From contig NW_022204720.1 in assembly GCF_008831285.2 (NCBI RefSeq), positions 1 to 54,845 of the forward strand: DNA of 54,845 nucleotides, in the 5' to 3' direction. This document shows, one piece after another, positions 22,419 to 33,187 of the stretch (within the stretch, counting starts at the first letter, position 1; each line of letters opens with the position of its first letter). Below the pieces are notes generated by a model. The model ran no database searches. It worked only from the letters and a program-made list of their open reading frames with translations, and was not told the origin of the DNA. The position numbers and the translations under genes are program-made. Origin of the DNA: Nymphaea colorata (lineage: Eukaryota; Streptophyta; Magnoliopsida; Nymphaeales; Nymphaeaceae).

Positions 22419-25390
22419 TCAAAGATGCAAGATCTTTCGCAATGAGCTTATTGTTCTTTTTCCCTTTTCTGAGATCGATTTATAGAACCATGATGGAGAA
22501 AAGTCATGATTTTTAAACCAGCATTTCAAGATATAGTCTATCGCAAAATGAATATCGAACCTTTTGGGAGAGTTAGCAATGTAGACATTTGCTTTAAAGC
22601 TTTTTTTGAAGTATTAGCATATTTATCGATAGAAACTCCAATCATAACATCCGTTGCAGGCCTTTTCCATCGTAAATTCATAAATTACAACGTGAAACCT
22701 AAACTTTGGCTTCAGATACTAAGAAAATACGGCTCTCAGAATCTTAATGTAATCTTTATTGCTAGTTTAGTCTTATAAAAAGCAATAAAAGTATATCTTG
22801 CCTTTAGCTGCACCTATAATTAGCGAACACTTCTCATCTTTTTATACGCCTTTACCAGATTGCCTTAGCTACATTCCGAAACGCTTTCTGAGCTAATTAT
22901 AGGAATAATGGAAACGGTGAATGTATATAAGCTAGGCAGATGTGAGCTTTTCGATTATGTTGATATGTGCTTAATTATTTGCTCGTAGAGCTAAAATCTT
23001 TCAACCATTATCTCCAAAATAGCCCGAGAAATGATATTGTTTTAGTCTGACCAAATTTTCTGTGTTACCTTTGCTCCTACGAGATTTTGAAGGACAGGGC
23101 CAAACTATTCTATTTTAAAAATATCCACTTTAACTTTTGCAGTCTTTATTTCAAAGCCGAGTATTAATCTTGAAACTTATTGACCACAACCGAGTCCTTA
23201 TTTTAAATCTCATATATCATCTGCCCCCAATCGTGCATTTGCAAATTATATCTCAACTTTAACTGGACTAACTAGTATTGTCTTTGCGTAAATGAATCGA
23301 TTTTGACAATCGAATGCATGGCTTCAAAGATTTCTGCTTTGTCCCTCGGATGAAAATTTTATAATCTTCTTTATTTGAAATGTGGGAGTTGGCAAAATTT
23401 ATACTTATAATTTGTCTTGTTCGGATTAGAGCTAGATTTTTGTTTGAAGGGTATTTGTCTGGCCTTTTCATTCTTATAAGTATAATGTATCATGGATTTC
23501 TTTCGGGATTAAATCCTGCACTTGACATCAAGCATATATGCTAGCGATATTAGATCATCAAAATGGCTAGCGTATTCGTATTCAAGCCAGTTGTACAGAT
23601 AATCGAATCTTAGCCTGTAAAAGAGGGCTTATTATGGATCCATTTTCAAATATTTACTGATCCAGAAGTGTGGCATATAATGTGCTCTTTAAAAGCCATA
23701 TTATTACTATTTATCATGATTCTTTTTGAAAAAATATGACAGTACATCTAGCTTAAAAAGCTTTTCTATTGTGAAGCCTTTTGGATTGAATTCTTTAACC
23801 CTAACTATATTAAATTATCTATGGTTCAAGTCATTAGCTATCTGAGTGTATGCCTCCACTTCTCTTATGCCATTGCTGCTAATACCTATTTGAAACGCCT
23901 ACCAACCAGTCTTGTTATCTCTTTCTTGAGCTCTGAATATGAATCATAGCATACGAACTATCTGTTTAACATTTTTTCTATCTATTTGCCGATGTTAGTT
24001 TATTTGAGTCCTTATATTACTTGGAAGTAAATTTATCTAAAAAAATCTTATCTTTGTGGATTTCTTAGTCAAAAATGTAGTTTAAATCTTTGTTGATCTT
24101 TTACTATTAAACTTTTAGAATATCTATGCTCTTGCGTGTCTTTGAGGTGTAATTATACAATTGTCTTCAAGATTGCCAGAGCCATCTTTAAAGATCATTT
24201 GTGCCTAAGCCAGGTGATCCTCTTCTTCATAATTTTCTTACTTTTCTTTTAATTCTGCTCTTAAATTGGCAAAATCCCTTTTGAAAGGATGAGAAAACTA
24301 AGTTGGTCCACGTGTTACACCATATGCTAAAGATGATGCGGATTATCTTTGTCTTTTGCATTATCTTTTCTTTTTCTTCCTAATAATAAATATCTTCTAG
24401 TTCTTCTGGTTTAAAATTATGCTAATATTTTCTTAAATTAGTTTATATTTGGCATGCTACCTTTGCTCTTTCTTGCTTTTAGGGATTGTTTTTCCATCAT
24501 TTTTTTTTCTAGAAGCTGTTCTAGTGGCATAATACTTTTTTTTTGTTTATGAACTGCTGAAAATTTGATCCACTTCAGGAAAGCCTTAGCCTTTTATATT
24601 TTTTATTTAGAATTCTAATTACCCAGGCAACACTAAGAAGAGATTTTAAAGTTTTTTTTGCCTTTTTTTATCAGCAAACAAGGATCTCTAAAGAGGCTGT
24701 TAAACTTATTATTTTTCGTTGCCTGATGCAACCTAATAGGTTCGGAAGCCCAACCTTTAAAATTACTGCCTAAATTAGCTAGAATGTCATTTTAGTTTAC
24801 TATTTTAAGCTACTCATTTTTAAGCCCGCCAATCTCTTCGTTTGCTTCGAATTCCTGTGCTGCTTGCTCAATCCTATGCTCCAATTTTTCGAGAGCTTTC
24901 TTGTGTTAATGTTGGTATTATTATTATTTTTGACGAATTGTGCCCAACTTGGCAGTCGTCGGGTTTTCTGCATCTTATTCCCACCTTTATATCCTTTTAT
25001 TATTTGTTTTTGAGGGGAGAGAGGTTTTTCATGTGATTTTAGTCGCTAAAGTAAGAATTACAATCTCTAGAAACTTCTCGAATTTATAGCGCTAGTGGAC
25101 GACAGTTGATACTTTTTATAAATTAAAACTAATAGTCTACTTCAGTTGCTAGCTCTGATTACAAATATACATGCCGCATATTATACTACCTTTGCTTACC
25201 TATTGGCAGCATCATAAGATGACTCAGAGATAACAAAACTTCGCCGTTTTTTATTCTTTTTAGTTTCATAAGCGATTTTCAGCTCGATGATATCTTTTTC
25301 GCTGATTGCAAGCTGGCCATATTAATTCAGATCACATAGATAGATGACTAAGATTATGTTTTAAGGCTTTACTTCCAAAGTAAATACCTT
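22419..25390 (-). CDS. Large unknown protein in AT-rich island
   Basis: About 950 residues on the minus strand, nearly free of TGA. Segments: 'LAISEKDIIELKIAYETKKN' (25290), coiled coil 'ALEKLEHRIEQAAQEFEANE' (24840), 'HFWISKYLKMDPEEALFYRL' (23660), a stretch of about 330 open codons (23940-22840), and C-terminal 'KFRFHVVIYEFTMEKACNG' and 'NVYIANSPKRFDIHFAIDY' before TGA 22419-22421. The last part faintly recalls CRAL-TRIO folds, but I cannot claim it. A 45-nt GTAAGC...CAG intron candidate lies near 25185; slips near 24430 and 22835. The true start is unresolved: the frame continues into the duplicated synthetase fragment. Confidence 0.6.
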
Positions 25391-25391
25391 A

Positions 25392-25919
25392 TCCGATCTG
25401 CGAGCAGCTTGTTGGGCGGCATCCGTGAAACCTTGGATCATGAGGGTGGTTGAGACGTCTTTCTAGAGCTCACTCATATCTGTCGAGACGCCGAGGATCA
25501 TGAGCACTTCCTTGATGTTGGTGATGCCCATCGCGTAGAGGTCCGAAACTGTGTTGCAGAAAGCGATGCGGCCGAACATGTAGGGCGACTCGACGAGCGG
25601 ATAGAAGAAGTCAAGGGTGGAGACCAGCGTATACGGCGGCACCTTGATGGTGGAGACGTCTGGAGTTTCAATGCCGACTGGCTTGGGCAGTTTGGAGAGG
25701 TAGGAGAGCAGCTTGTTCTGGGGTACTTTGCATCCTCACCCTTTCATCTTGGTGAAGTTGGTCAGGATAAAGTCGCTCCTGAGGCCATGCTCCACCGGGT
25801 CGAACCTCCCCATCGCCGGCGGCTTTCCGTTCGGTGGGAACGATCCAAACGAATATCTGAGCCTTGGGGACAGTCCCCAAAGCCCATAGGATACTCGCAT
25901 CATAAATATTATTAATCAT
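25392..25919 (-). pseudogene. Truncated selenophosphate synthetase 5' fragment
   Basis: Same 5' region as 21458-20931 including the in-frame UGA of 'KGUGCKVPQ' (25736-25738). It stops after 'GFTDAAQQA', just before the conserved 'GGGQTV' motif, so it lacks the C-terminal half. The break joins, in the same orientation, the large gene of the AT-rich island. At one codon it has GAA where copy 1 has TAA. Confidence 0.85.
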
Positions 25920-26199
25920 CACTTAACCTTCCGCTTAAACCCTTTCATATTTTTGGTGAGCTCCAAAATGCCTTTGCATATGTCTGAGTCGTTGGGTTTG
26001 TTTGCTCAACGGTGATAATAATTTGAATGGGAAACTGCGAAGCTTGCGAGAGCATCGATAAAAGAGCAGACGTGGACATACAGCTCATCAGCGATGGCCA
26101 GATCCAGCCCGAGTCTCAGGAGCTCCCCGAGGATTGCCCGGAAATAGTACGCAAACTGCATGCAAACTAGGCCCATACCAGTTCACCAGAACTTTCCCC
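25392..26199. repeat. Direct duplication, copy 2
   Basis: Partner of 20931-21733. Here the MORN gene is complete and the synthetase is cut. Differences are scattered substitutions, mostly synonymous in the synthetase frame, and several single-base indels in both directions. Confidence 0.93.
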
Positions 26200-26908
26200 T
26201 TTCAGCAGAGATAACCAGTCCAACTGCCAGGCGGCGAGCTTTACCATGGACAGTGGGATGATGGAAAGCGTAATGGACGTGGCAGGCAGGTGTAAGTAGA
26301 CGGCTCCATCCATGAAGGATACTGGCAGGATGACTTGCCGCAAGGAGATGGAAGGAGGATTAGCGCTAATGGAGAAGTATATGAAGGGAATGGAATGGCG
26401 GTCGCATGGAAGGTAAAGGAGTATTTTTCCGTTCTGATGGCGCTTCATTCACAGGTGAGTGGGCTTCTAGCAAGCAGCATGGCTATGGACATTAAAAATG
26501 GTCAGATGGTACTGAATATGAAGGAAACTTCGCATAGGTCTCAAGGAAGGCCATGGTCTCCTCACTCTTGCTGATGGAAGTGCCTATGAAGGAGAGTTCC
26601 ACAATAACAAGATGGAAGGATATGGCCATATGACCTGGAGTGACGGAAAGGAATATGAGGGATTCTGGAAGAAAGATAGAATGAATGGAAAGGGAAACTT
26701 CCTCTGGCCTGATGGACGCAGATATGAGGGTTAATATATCAATGACAAAAAATAAGGCTATGGTGAATTCGTCTGGAAGGATGGTCGCTGCTATCGTGGT
26801 CAATGGAAAAATGGAAAGCAAGATGGAAGGGGTGTATTTGTTGGCAAGGATGGCAAATAAAAAGCTGGAATCTGGAGCAACGGAAAAAAGATAAGGTGGA
26901 TTGAGTGA
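26027..26908 (+). CDS. MORN-repeat protein with N-myristoylation signal
   Basis: Start 'MGNCEACESIDKR': Gly2 and Cys4/Cys7 form a myristoyl/palmitoyl signature, so membrane anchoring is likely. From residue about 70 there are seven or more MORN repeats: 'GELYHGQWDDGKRNGRG', 'GEVYEGN', 'GTEYEGNFA', 'GSAYEGEFHNNKMEGYG', 'GKEYEGFWKKDRMNGKG', 'GRRYEGEYINDKKEGYG' and 'GRCYRGQWKNGKQDGRG'. In 'GEYINDKKEGYG' the first and last E are TAA codons at positions that are Glu in MORN consensus. About 293 residues; slips near 26400 and 26535. Such proteins organise membrane and cytoskeleton junctions in ciliates. Confidence 0.88.
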
Positions 26909-26974
26909 AAATCCCTAAATGATAAATGTGACTTTCTATATTGATGATGCATGCAGTGGGCGACTGTATTAAAA

Positions 26975-29900
26975 TCACTTGACGACTGGCCTAGCCAAGG
27001 TGCCTCTGAATATTTACAATTGTTTCAGCTTTTGCTCTCCTGCCTTCATGTCTGTGTTAACAATCGCTTCCTTTCCTATCTGCTGCTGAAGCAACACCAT
27101 TTCGAGAGGAGCAGGCGGTAGCGGCTGCGTGGCGACTGCTGAAGGACCTGGCTGATCACGCTTTCCGAACTGGAAGGGATAGTAGCCTCCTTTCACTGCT
27201 GAACTCTCTCTTATGTTTGCGAATTTACCACCCTGGAAGTTCTGCATTATCTTTATGCTCTGGCGAGTTTGGCGAGTGATGCTCTAAAGCCTCTTCGGCT
27301 GCTTAGTCGTACGCTTGTCCTGTGGTTTCGCCTCTTTGCCCTCTTTCATGCCCTACTTCATGCCTTCCTTCATGGCTTCTCTGGCTTGCTGTTGGTATTC
27401 CAAATCTTCAGCTGCCAGTTCAAAAGAATACTGTATTTCTACTCTCAAATCCTCTTAAAACCTCTTGATAGTGTTAAAGATTCTGAATTAAGCAGCGAGT
27501 GAGTTCTGCTCTACTTCTTCAGCAGTGGGCATTAGAGGATTGTTTCGGAGAGAGCATTTATAGGAGATTGTATAGATAAGTACAGGGACAATTTTGATCA
27601 GCTCGATGATGATGAAAGTTACAAGCAGGAAAAGGATGGCAAAGAACTTGATGAGGATGTAGCCGTGGAGGATGATAAGGATCACACCTACCACCGCATT
27701 CCAGAAGAAATACTTCGAAACGTCCATCAATTTTATGATCTTCCACGTCTATTTCAGCTTACCAGAACGCGCTCCAAGCCCACTTGCTGATGAGATATCA
27801 TCGAGGTGGCACCTGGCGTATATCGGCAGAACAACTGAGTAAGTTGGGAAGTAGAAAATGTAAGCCATAGTCCCTACGAAGAAGTCCCACAAAATGCCGA
27901 ACTTACCAAAAGCAAAAGTGTACAGAAGGATAGGCCACATTATCACCACAATTGAGCCTCCCATCGCGTATCGTAGACAGTTCACTAAAGTCTATCCATT
28001 ACCAGGTATAATATCCTCGATTGCTCTTAAGTAACTTTGACGTAGATCTAAATAATAGAGATGTTACAATCGCCAGTGCCAACGAATCCGAGGATGACTT
28101 GCACCAGGAGGACTATGAATGTGAGCATGGCAAAGGCTCCAAGAAGGGTGGAAACAAGATAGGCATAATAAACAAATTTTTTGCTTTTGTAGTCGAGATG
28201 CAAGCTAAAGAAGACCATCGACAGGATGAGGAGCGCATATATGAAGACAATTACGTTGGTGATGGTGGCATATATCACATTACCTATGCCCTTCTTTGAC
28301 TAGTTTTGGAACAGGGAGGCGAGGAACTATGATTGAATGATTTCAAATGTGAAGTCGAAGACAAAGACCAACAATGCTGGTGCAAAGTAGGACAAAAACT
28401 TCACAAAACCTAAGTAAAGGAGCTGGAACTTGATGAAAAAACTGGAACGTTTACTGGTGGAATCAGCAAATTCTTCTCTCACTTTTTCAAAGGAATAGGC
28501 GCCACCATTGATTTACTTTTCTTTTTGCCCATCAGGTCATTGATGCGCTTTATAGGCTCAACCTGAGCGTATACGTCAGGCATGTAGACAATATCTTTGT
28601 CATTTTTATGAATTCCCAAGCATAAAATGCGATCCTCAGCCAGGTTCACATTCTCATTGTATAATAGCTGCTCTTCTGAGTCAGGATCTATGCGCTTTCC
28701 ACCACAGCTCCATAAGGTCTTCGGCAAAAGCACTCGAGATGCTATCTATCCACCTGAAAAACTGGTTGGGACTACTTTGTTAGAGGCCAGCTTATCATCC
28801 ATCTCTCTGAAGTATTCTCTGAGCAGCTGATCCTTCTCACCTGTAGGTCTTAGGGCCTCCATACTGTATGCAGAAAAAGAGCCAGGAAGACGTGTATGAA
28901 CTTAAAGGCACTCTCAAAGGGCTTCTCAATCAGATGTTAAAGATGGTTTTCTACTTGCTGTGCTCGCTGTATATCGAAAATCACCGTGAGAATACTGCTG
29001 CAGCAGTCGACGTCTGTCGGAGCTGCATCTTAGTCCTCTACTATTTACTCGATTAGACGCAGATATCCGCATACACTTCCAACTTTAGGATTTAGCTTCA
29101 TGCATCGGTACATCTTGAAAAGAGCGTCCTTGTAAGGCCTGACTCCCACGTCTATCAGGGCTGTGTACTTCGGCTTGAGTTATTGGCAAAAACCGTTGAA
29201 AAACCAATTGTGAGAGCTGAGCTTACCAGATTCTTTATATTTGATGCAGAAAAAGAGATTAACGTATCGAATAGTCTTGCGAGCTAAGCGACCGTTATCT
29301 CCTTATCCCTCCTCACTCTCAGCCACTTCACTGCTTCTGCGCATCAGTTCCTCATCGTACATGCGTTCTGTTTCGAACTGGCCCTCAATGAGAGAAGTGC
29401 GTTGAGCAGTCAGAGGAGTGTCTGCGTACTTTAGATCGGGACAGAGAGAGCTTGTGGGGAGGCGGTATGCTGAAACATAGGCGAGGGAGTCACGAGTTGA
29501 TAGATACTGTTTGCATTCCTCTTCGCTGCTGGCCAGTTCCTTCATGATGGTTTCCTAACTGATTGTGACTGCCTTCTGACTGTTGATCTTCTTGAGAATA
29601 TCTTTCTGCTTGTCGATCATGCGGTTGAGGATCATCTTAAGGTTATCGTTATCCTTGTTGTGTTCTTTTTTGATGTTTTGAATCGACTTCCTAATGCGGA
29701 GCACTTCATCATACTTGGCTCTGACTCTGTGGAACTTGGATTAAACTCTCTGAGCAAAATCTTCAGGTTTGAACAAAAATTTAGCGAAGTTAAGAGGCTA
29801 TTCTTTTTATATCTCCTGATGATACTGATAGTTTTAATACTTCTTCTTGAGAGTAAGCACATCATCCTCTTCTAAGAAAGTTTAGCTTTCCCTCTCGAAC

Positions 29901-30531
29901 TCCTCAAAGTACTCATAAAGAGACTTATCGACCTGTTGCACTCCGTCTATCATCACCACCACGAATATATCATCAGGGCTTACCCTGAGCGTACCAATTC
30001 ATCCACATTTTGGGCCACTCCTGTTAGAGTTTTTTTCAGTATTTTCCTATCCTCACCAGCCATACTGACGCAAATACCGAATTCACACCCATGATGCGGC
30101 TCTTTACCCTTCATTTATTCTGCCTGACTCATGCGCACCTAGTCGACGAGGTTCGCCTCAGGTGGGGGTGGCTTCTTAAGGAGTGAGATATAGTTGTCCA
30201 GGTTATCAGCACGGAGCTGATCGAGGGTGGAAAGGTCATTGGGGACTGGTCGGAATGGAGCGAGGCGATACTTGTTATCGTTGATGCCGCTATCCTTGAG
30301 CACTTGCATGAGTCCCTAAGGGAGGGAATCAGGAGGGACAGTCTTGTCTGTGCGGTTGGTGCGGAGTGTAACCTCAAAGGGCTTCATGAAAGCCACGTTC
30401 AGCAGGTCTTCCGTCTTGACCTGGGACATGAAATGGCGGATCATCTAGCTTTTCTGGTTATCGCTTATCATATCTGGATAATTTTATTGGGCGATCGACC
30501 CGCCCTTCGTGGCTGCAGTTGGCCCACGCAT
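26975..30531 (-). CDS. Chitin synthase
   Basis: Family 2 processive glycosyltransferase making chitin from UDP-GlcNAc at the plasma membrane. Start 'MRGPTAATKGGSIAQENYPD'. Motifs in order: 'FGICVSMAGEDRKILKKTL', 'DDIFVVVMIDG', 'SHNWFFNGFCQELKPKYTAL', 'IDVGVRPYKDALFKMYRCMK', 'NPKVGSVCGYLRLIEE', 'KPFESAFKFIHV' with 'PGSFSAYSMEALRP', and 'NVNLAEDRILCLGIHKNDKD'. The usual QRRRW-I-N-G site reads 'QKEKEINGGAYSF'. Seven or more membrane helices follow, then 'PTYSVVLPIYARCHLDDIS' typical of the family. A Lys/Gln-rich tail ends at TGA 26975-26977. About 1,180 residues. Slips near 30010, 28865, 28515 and 27990. In ciliates chitin is used in cysts and loricas. Confidence 0.88.
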
Positions 30532-30614
30532 CTTCTACAAATCAATTAATCAAATATTACAAGAATTATGATCATAATACCTTACCCCTCCTCCCCACCG
30601 CCTAACGCATCCCC

Positions 30615-30773
30615 TCAAATAGCTTCATTTCTTTTGCGTCCCTTCAGAACTCTCCTCATTTCATTCAATGCTAGCTCTGTGCGCTTGATAGAGTTCAAAC
30701 TAGATATGTTGATGGACGTCCTGAGCCTATCTTCAATATTTGAATTAAAGAGTTTTCCCTGAGTCTGATCCAT
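30615..30773 (-). CDS. Candidate 52-residue protein
   Basis: Clean frame 'MDQTQGKLFNSNIEDRLRTS' ... 'ELALNEMRRVLKGRKRNEAI' with TGA. Amphipathic and basic. It lies 84 bp upstream of chitin synthase on the same strand. No family. Confidence 0.35.
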   Translation of the reverse strand: MDQTQGKLFNSNIEDRLRTSINISSLNSIKRTELALNEMRRVLKGRKRNEAI

Positions 30774-31139
30774 ATGTCTCACATGATCGATTCCATAGTA
30801 TTGGAAATATTTTATTTCTTGATTTTTGATAAAACTCGATTAAAATCTTTATTATCCATAAAATTAAAAAAACACAATCCCTTCGCCAAACAAAATAAAG
30901 ATAGGATCTGGAATTCGAAGGAGCAACAGCTAGCAGGGTGGCCAGTGCGAAACCTTAATTGTTGGGACGACCTTATAGGGCCTACTTTCAAATTTTATAG
31001 ATAAAATGAGGTATTATCTGACTATTGAACGGTGGGAGGATGCAATGTAGAGGCAAGTGGGGGCGGTGTGGTGGAAGGGGAGGACTCTTCCTGGCATGTG
31101 TTATGTTGGCTGCATTATAACATTGATTTGGTTAATTAA
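30774..31139. other. Intergenic, no supported gene
   Basis: Mixed AT-rich and G-rich stretches (for example 'gggggcggtgtggtggaagggg'). No gene that I can support. Confidence 0.4.
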
Positions 31140-31568
31140 ATGAGTTATAATGCAACTCTCGCCAGTCCCTCGGAAAGAATGGTAAAACAGTCATCGAAAT
31201 ACTCAGTATTTTCCACCACCAGCTACTCCACTGACTCTCCCCACCGAAACCTCTTTTCCGTTTGCAGCATCTCCTCTCTTCCTGTTTCTCAATCTTTGAT
31301 ATTTTTTACTCCAAAAAGTTATTCTTTACAATCCAAGATGAAAAAACGCGTAATATTGTCTTCCAGACAGCCACGACAAATGCAAGCAAGTCCTTTTTGT
31401 TGCAAAAAGAAAAACACCGATATTTATAGTGATTTTAAGCTTATCCTCCTTTCCCTATTTTCGATTATTTTTACCACAGCAGTGCAGCCAGGCACTTCCA
31501 AGCTGAAACCCCTCCCGAAAAGGCGAGAGAGGATAAAAGTTATGAGAAAATGGGGGTTTTAGGGGTGA
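31140..31568 (+). CDS. Candidate ORF, unknown
   Basis: 142 codons from 'MSYNATLASPSERMVK' to TGA 31566. Ser-rich N-terminus, one hydrophobic stretch ('FKLILLSLFSIIFTTAV') and a basic tail. It contains only two TAG codons. Could be a small membrane protein or chance. Confidence 0.3.
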
Positions 31569-31598
31569 GGTGGCCTATGTTAATTATATTAATTTTGA

Positions 31599-32201
31599 AT
31601 GGCGATGTGCTGCAAAGAAATGGATGGTGCCTGTGAGGCCCTTGACCCATGTGGAAAAATGGAGTGGGATTTGAAGATGCTGAGAGCTACCAACGATGGA
31701 GACCAAAGTTCAGACTCAGACAGCTTTGAACCTGAATTCCATCAGATTAAGAAGCTGGGCCTCAAGCCTAGCCATAAAAGGTACAGGATTGGTGGCTGGA
31801 CAGCCTACGAGAACCAGCTTTACCTGCGTTTTGTACTAAAACATAGGCAAGAGTTCTAGTCTGAGAGGGTTCGAAGGAAAAACAAGGTTTTCTATAGGCT
31901 CTCTAAGATCATAAAGCGTAGAACGTCTTAACAATGCCGTTCCCATCATCAGAAGTTGCAGATGAAGCACGGGAACGATATTCTGGCCATAGCCAACGAG
32001 GTTCAGCGTAAAATTCGAGCAGGCATCCTCCACCAAATGGTGAATTTCCAATGCAGAGCAGCCCCGGAGACCCTGCAACCGCTTCCCTTTGTCGACCCGA
32101 TCCAATACAAGAGCTTGGCAAGAGGAGAGTGGTTCGATATAGAGAGCTGGAGAGGGGTCATCAAGTTATCCATCGATAGTAAGGCTATCTAATAATGGTG
32201 A
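31599..32201 (+). CDS. SANT/Myb-like protein with QCRSHHQK motif (copy 2)
   Basis: Uninterrupted 200-codon frame. Domain at residues about 65-130: 'GGWTAYENQLYLRFVLKHRQ', 'RRKNKVFYRLSKIIKRRTSE', 'QCRSHHQKLQMKHGNDILA'. The E before QCRS is TAA, aligned to 'REAE-QCRSHHQK' in the gene at 1723. Acidic Ser/Asp N-terminus. Same inferred role in DNA or chromatin binding. Confidence 0.8.
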
Positions 32202-33187
32202 TATCACTACTTTGCATTATTGTCTCTATATTCCCGCATAAATATTACACCCCTTTGATCTTTACCTTAACTGATTAAACTCTAAATCCTGCCTTCATAT
32301 AGTTTCCAATATATTTCTAAAAAGGACGGGGCGGGAATGCTGCTGGTGAGAGTGGGGATGCTGGAGTAGCTGGAGCTGGACGGAAAAGCTAAAAAAGACA
32401 AAGAAATTTAAGATAGAAAGTTGTTTTGGTATTAGCGTTAATTATTGATTATAAATCCAACTTGAAATCACCATAACGCCAATCTCGCCAAACAGAGGCA
32501 ACAAAGAAAAAAATACATTTTCAACAAATATTTGACTCTCCACTTCAACATTATGAAGATGGTAGTTTTTGGGCTTTGGGAAATGAGATGATAGAGGTCA
32601 TCTCTTTAAATGATGAGTAAATAATGTTTGGTATTTTTTTCGTAAAAATAATAAAACTAAATAGTCAAAAAGAGAGACGTGAATGATGGAGTGAGTTTTT
32701 AAAGTTTTGCCTTATAATAATTGCATTATTATGCTTATGTTATTGCTAATGGTTAATTATTCGTCGTTAGTCCTTAGTATTTAAATAAAATTAATCAGCT
32801 CTAATAAATCCATTCAAGATTAAATGGGCAAACATAACGATGAATTGCTTTGAGGGGAAACAAGGTGATTTAGAGCTGCTTTTGAATCTAAGGATTGATA
32901 AACCACCTATTTTTCGGCATCGTTGATCTCAAAAAATACAGAATGATAGTAATGGTGTTGCTGATGAATAATGATTCATTCATAGGCCATCAGGGCAATC
33001 ATAATCATCCATTCATTATCTTTGCCATCACTAATTCGTGATGGAAGATAATAAGAATGAACAAATCCTCTTCTACATACCTAACCACAAAGCTTTGATT
33101 CCGCTTGTCCTTTTAGCTGTTATTTTGGCTAAATATTTGAGTAATTGGCGGAGTTTTGGCAAATCCAGTCCCTTATGATACATAACG
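32202..33187. other. Long AT-rich intergenic region
   Basis: Almost 1 kb. Holds only short frames, such as 'MEDNKNEQILFYIPNHKAL' from about 33042 and 'MLLVRVGMLEELELDGKAKK' from about 32338. Neither is recognisable. It may contain an unseen ncRNA, but I see no clear fold. Confidence 0.4.

Noticed and set aside
22506-22778. 90-codon plus-strand ORF in the AT-rich island, extendable to about 195 codons when TAA/TAG are read as Glu
   Set aside because: It is antisense to a better minus-strand frame that stays open for hundreds of codons around it; with one stop codon such shadows are common.
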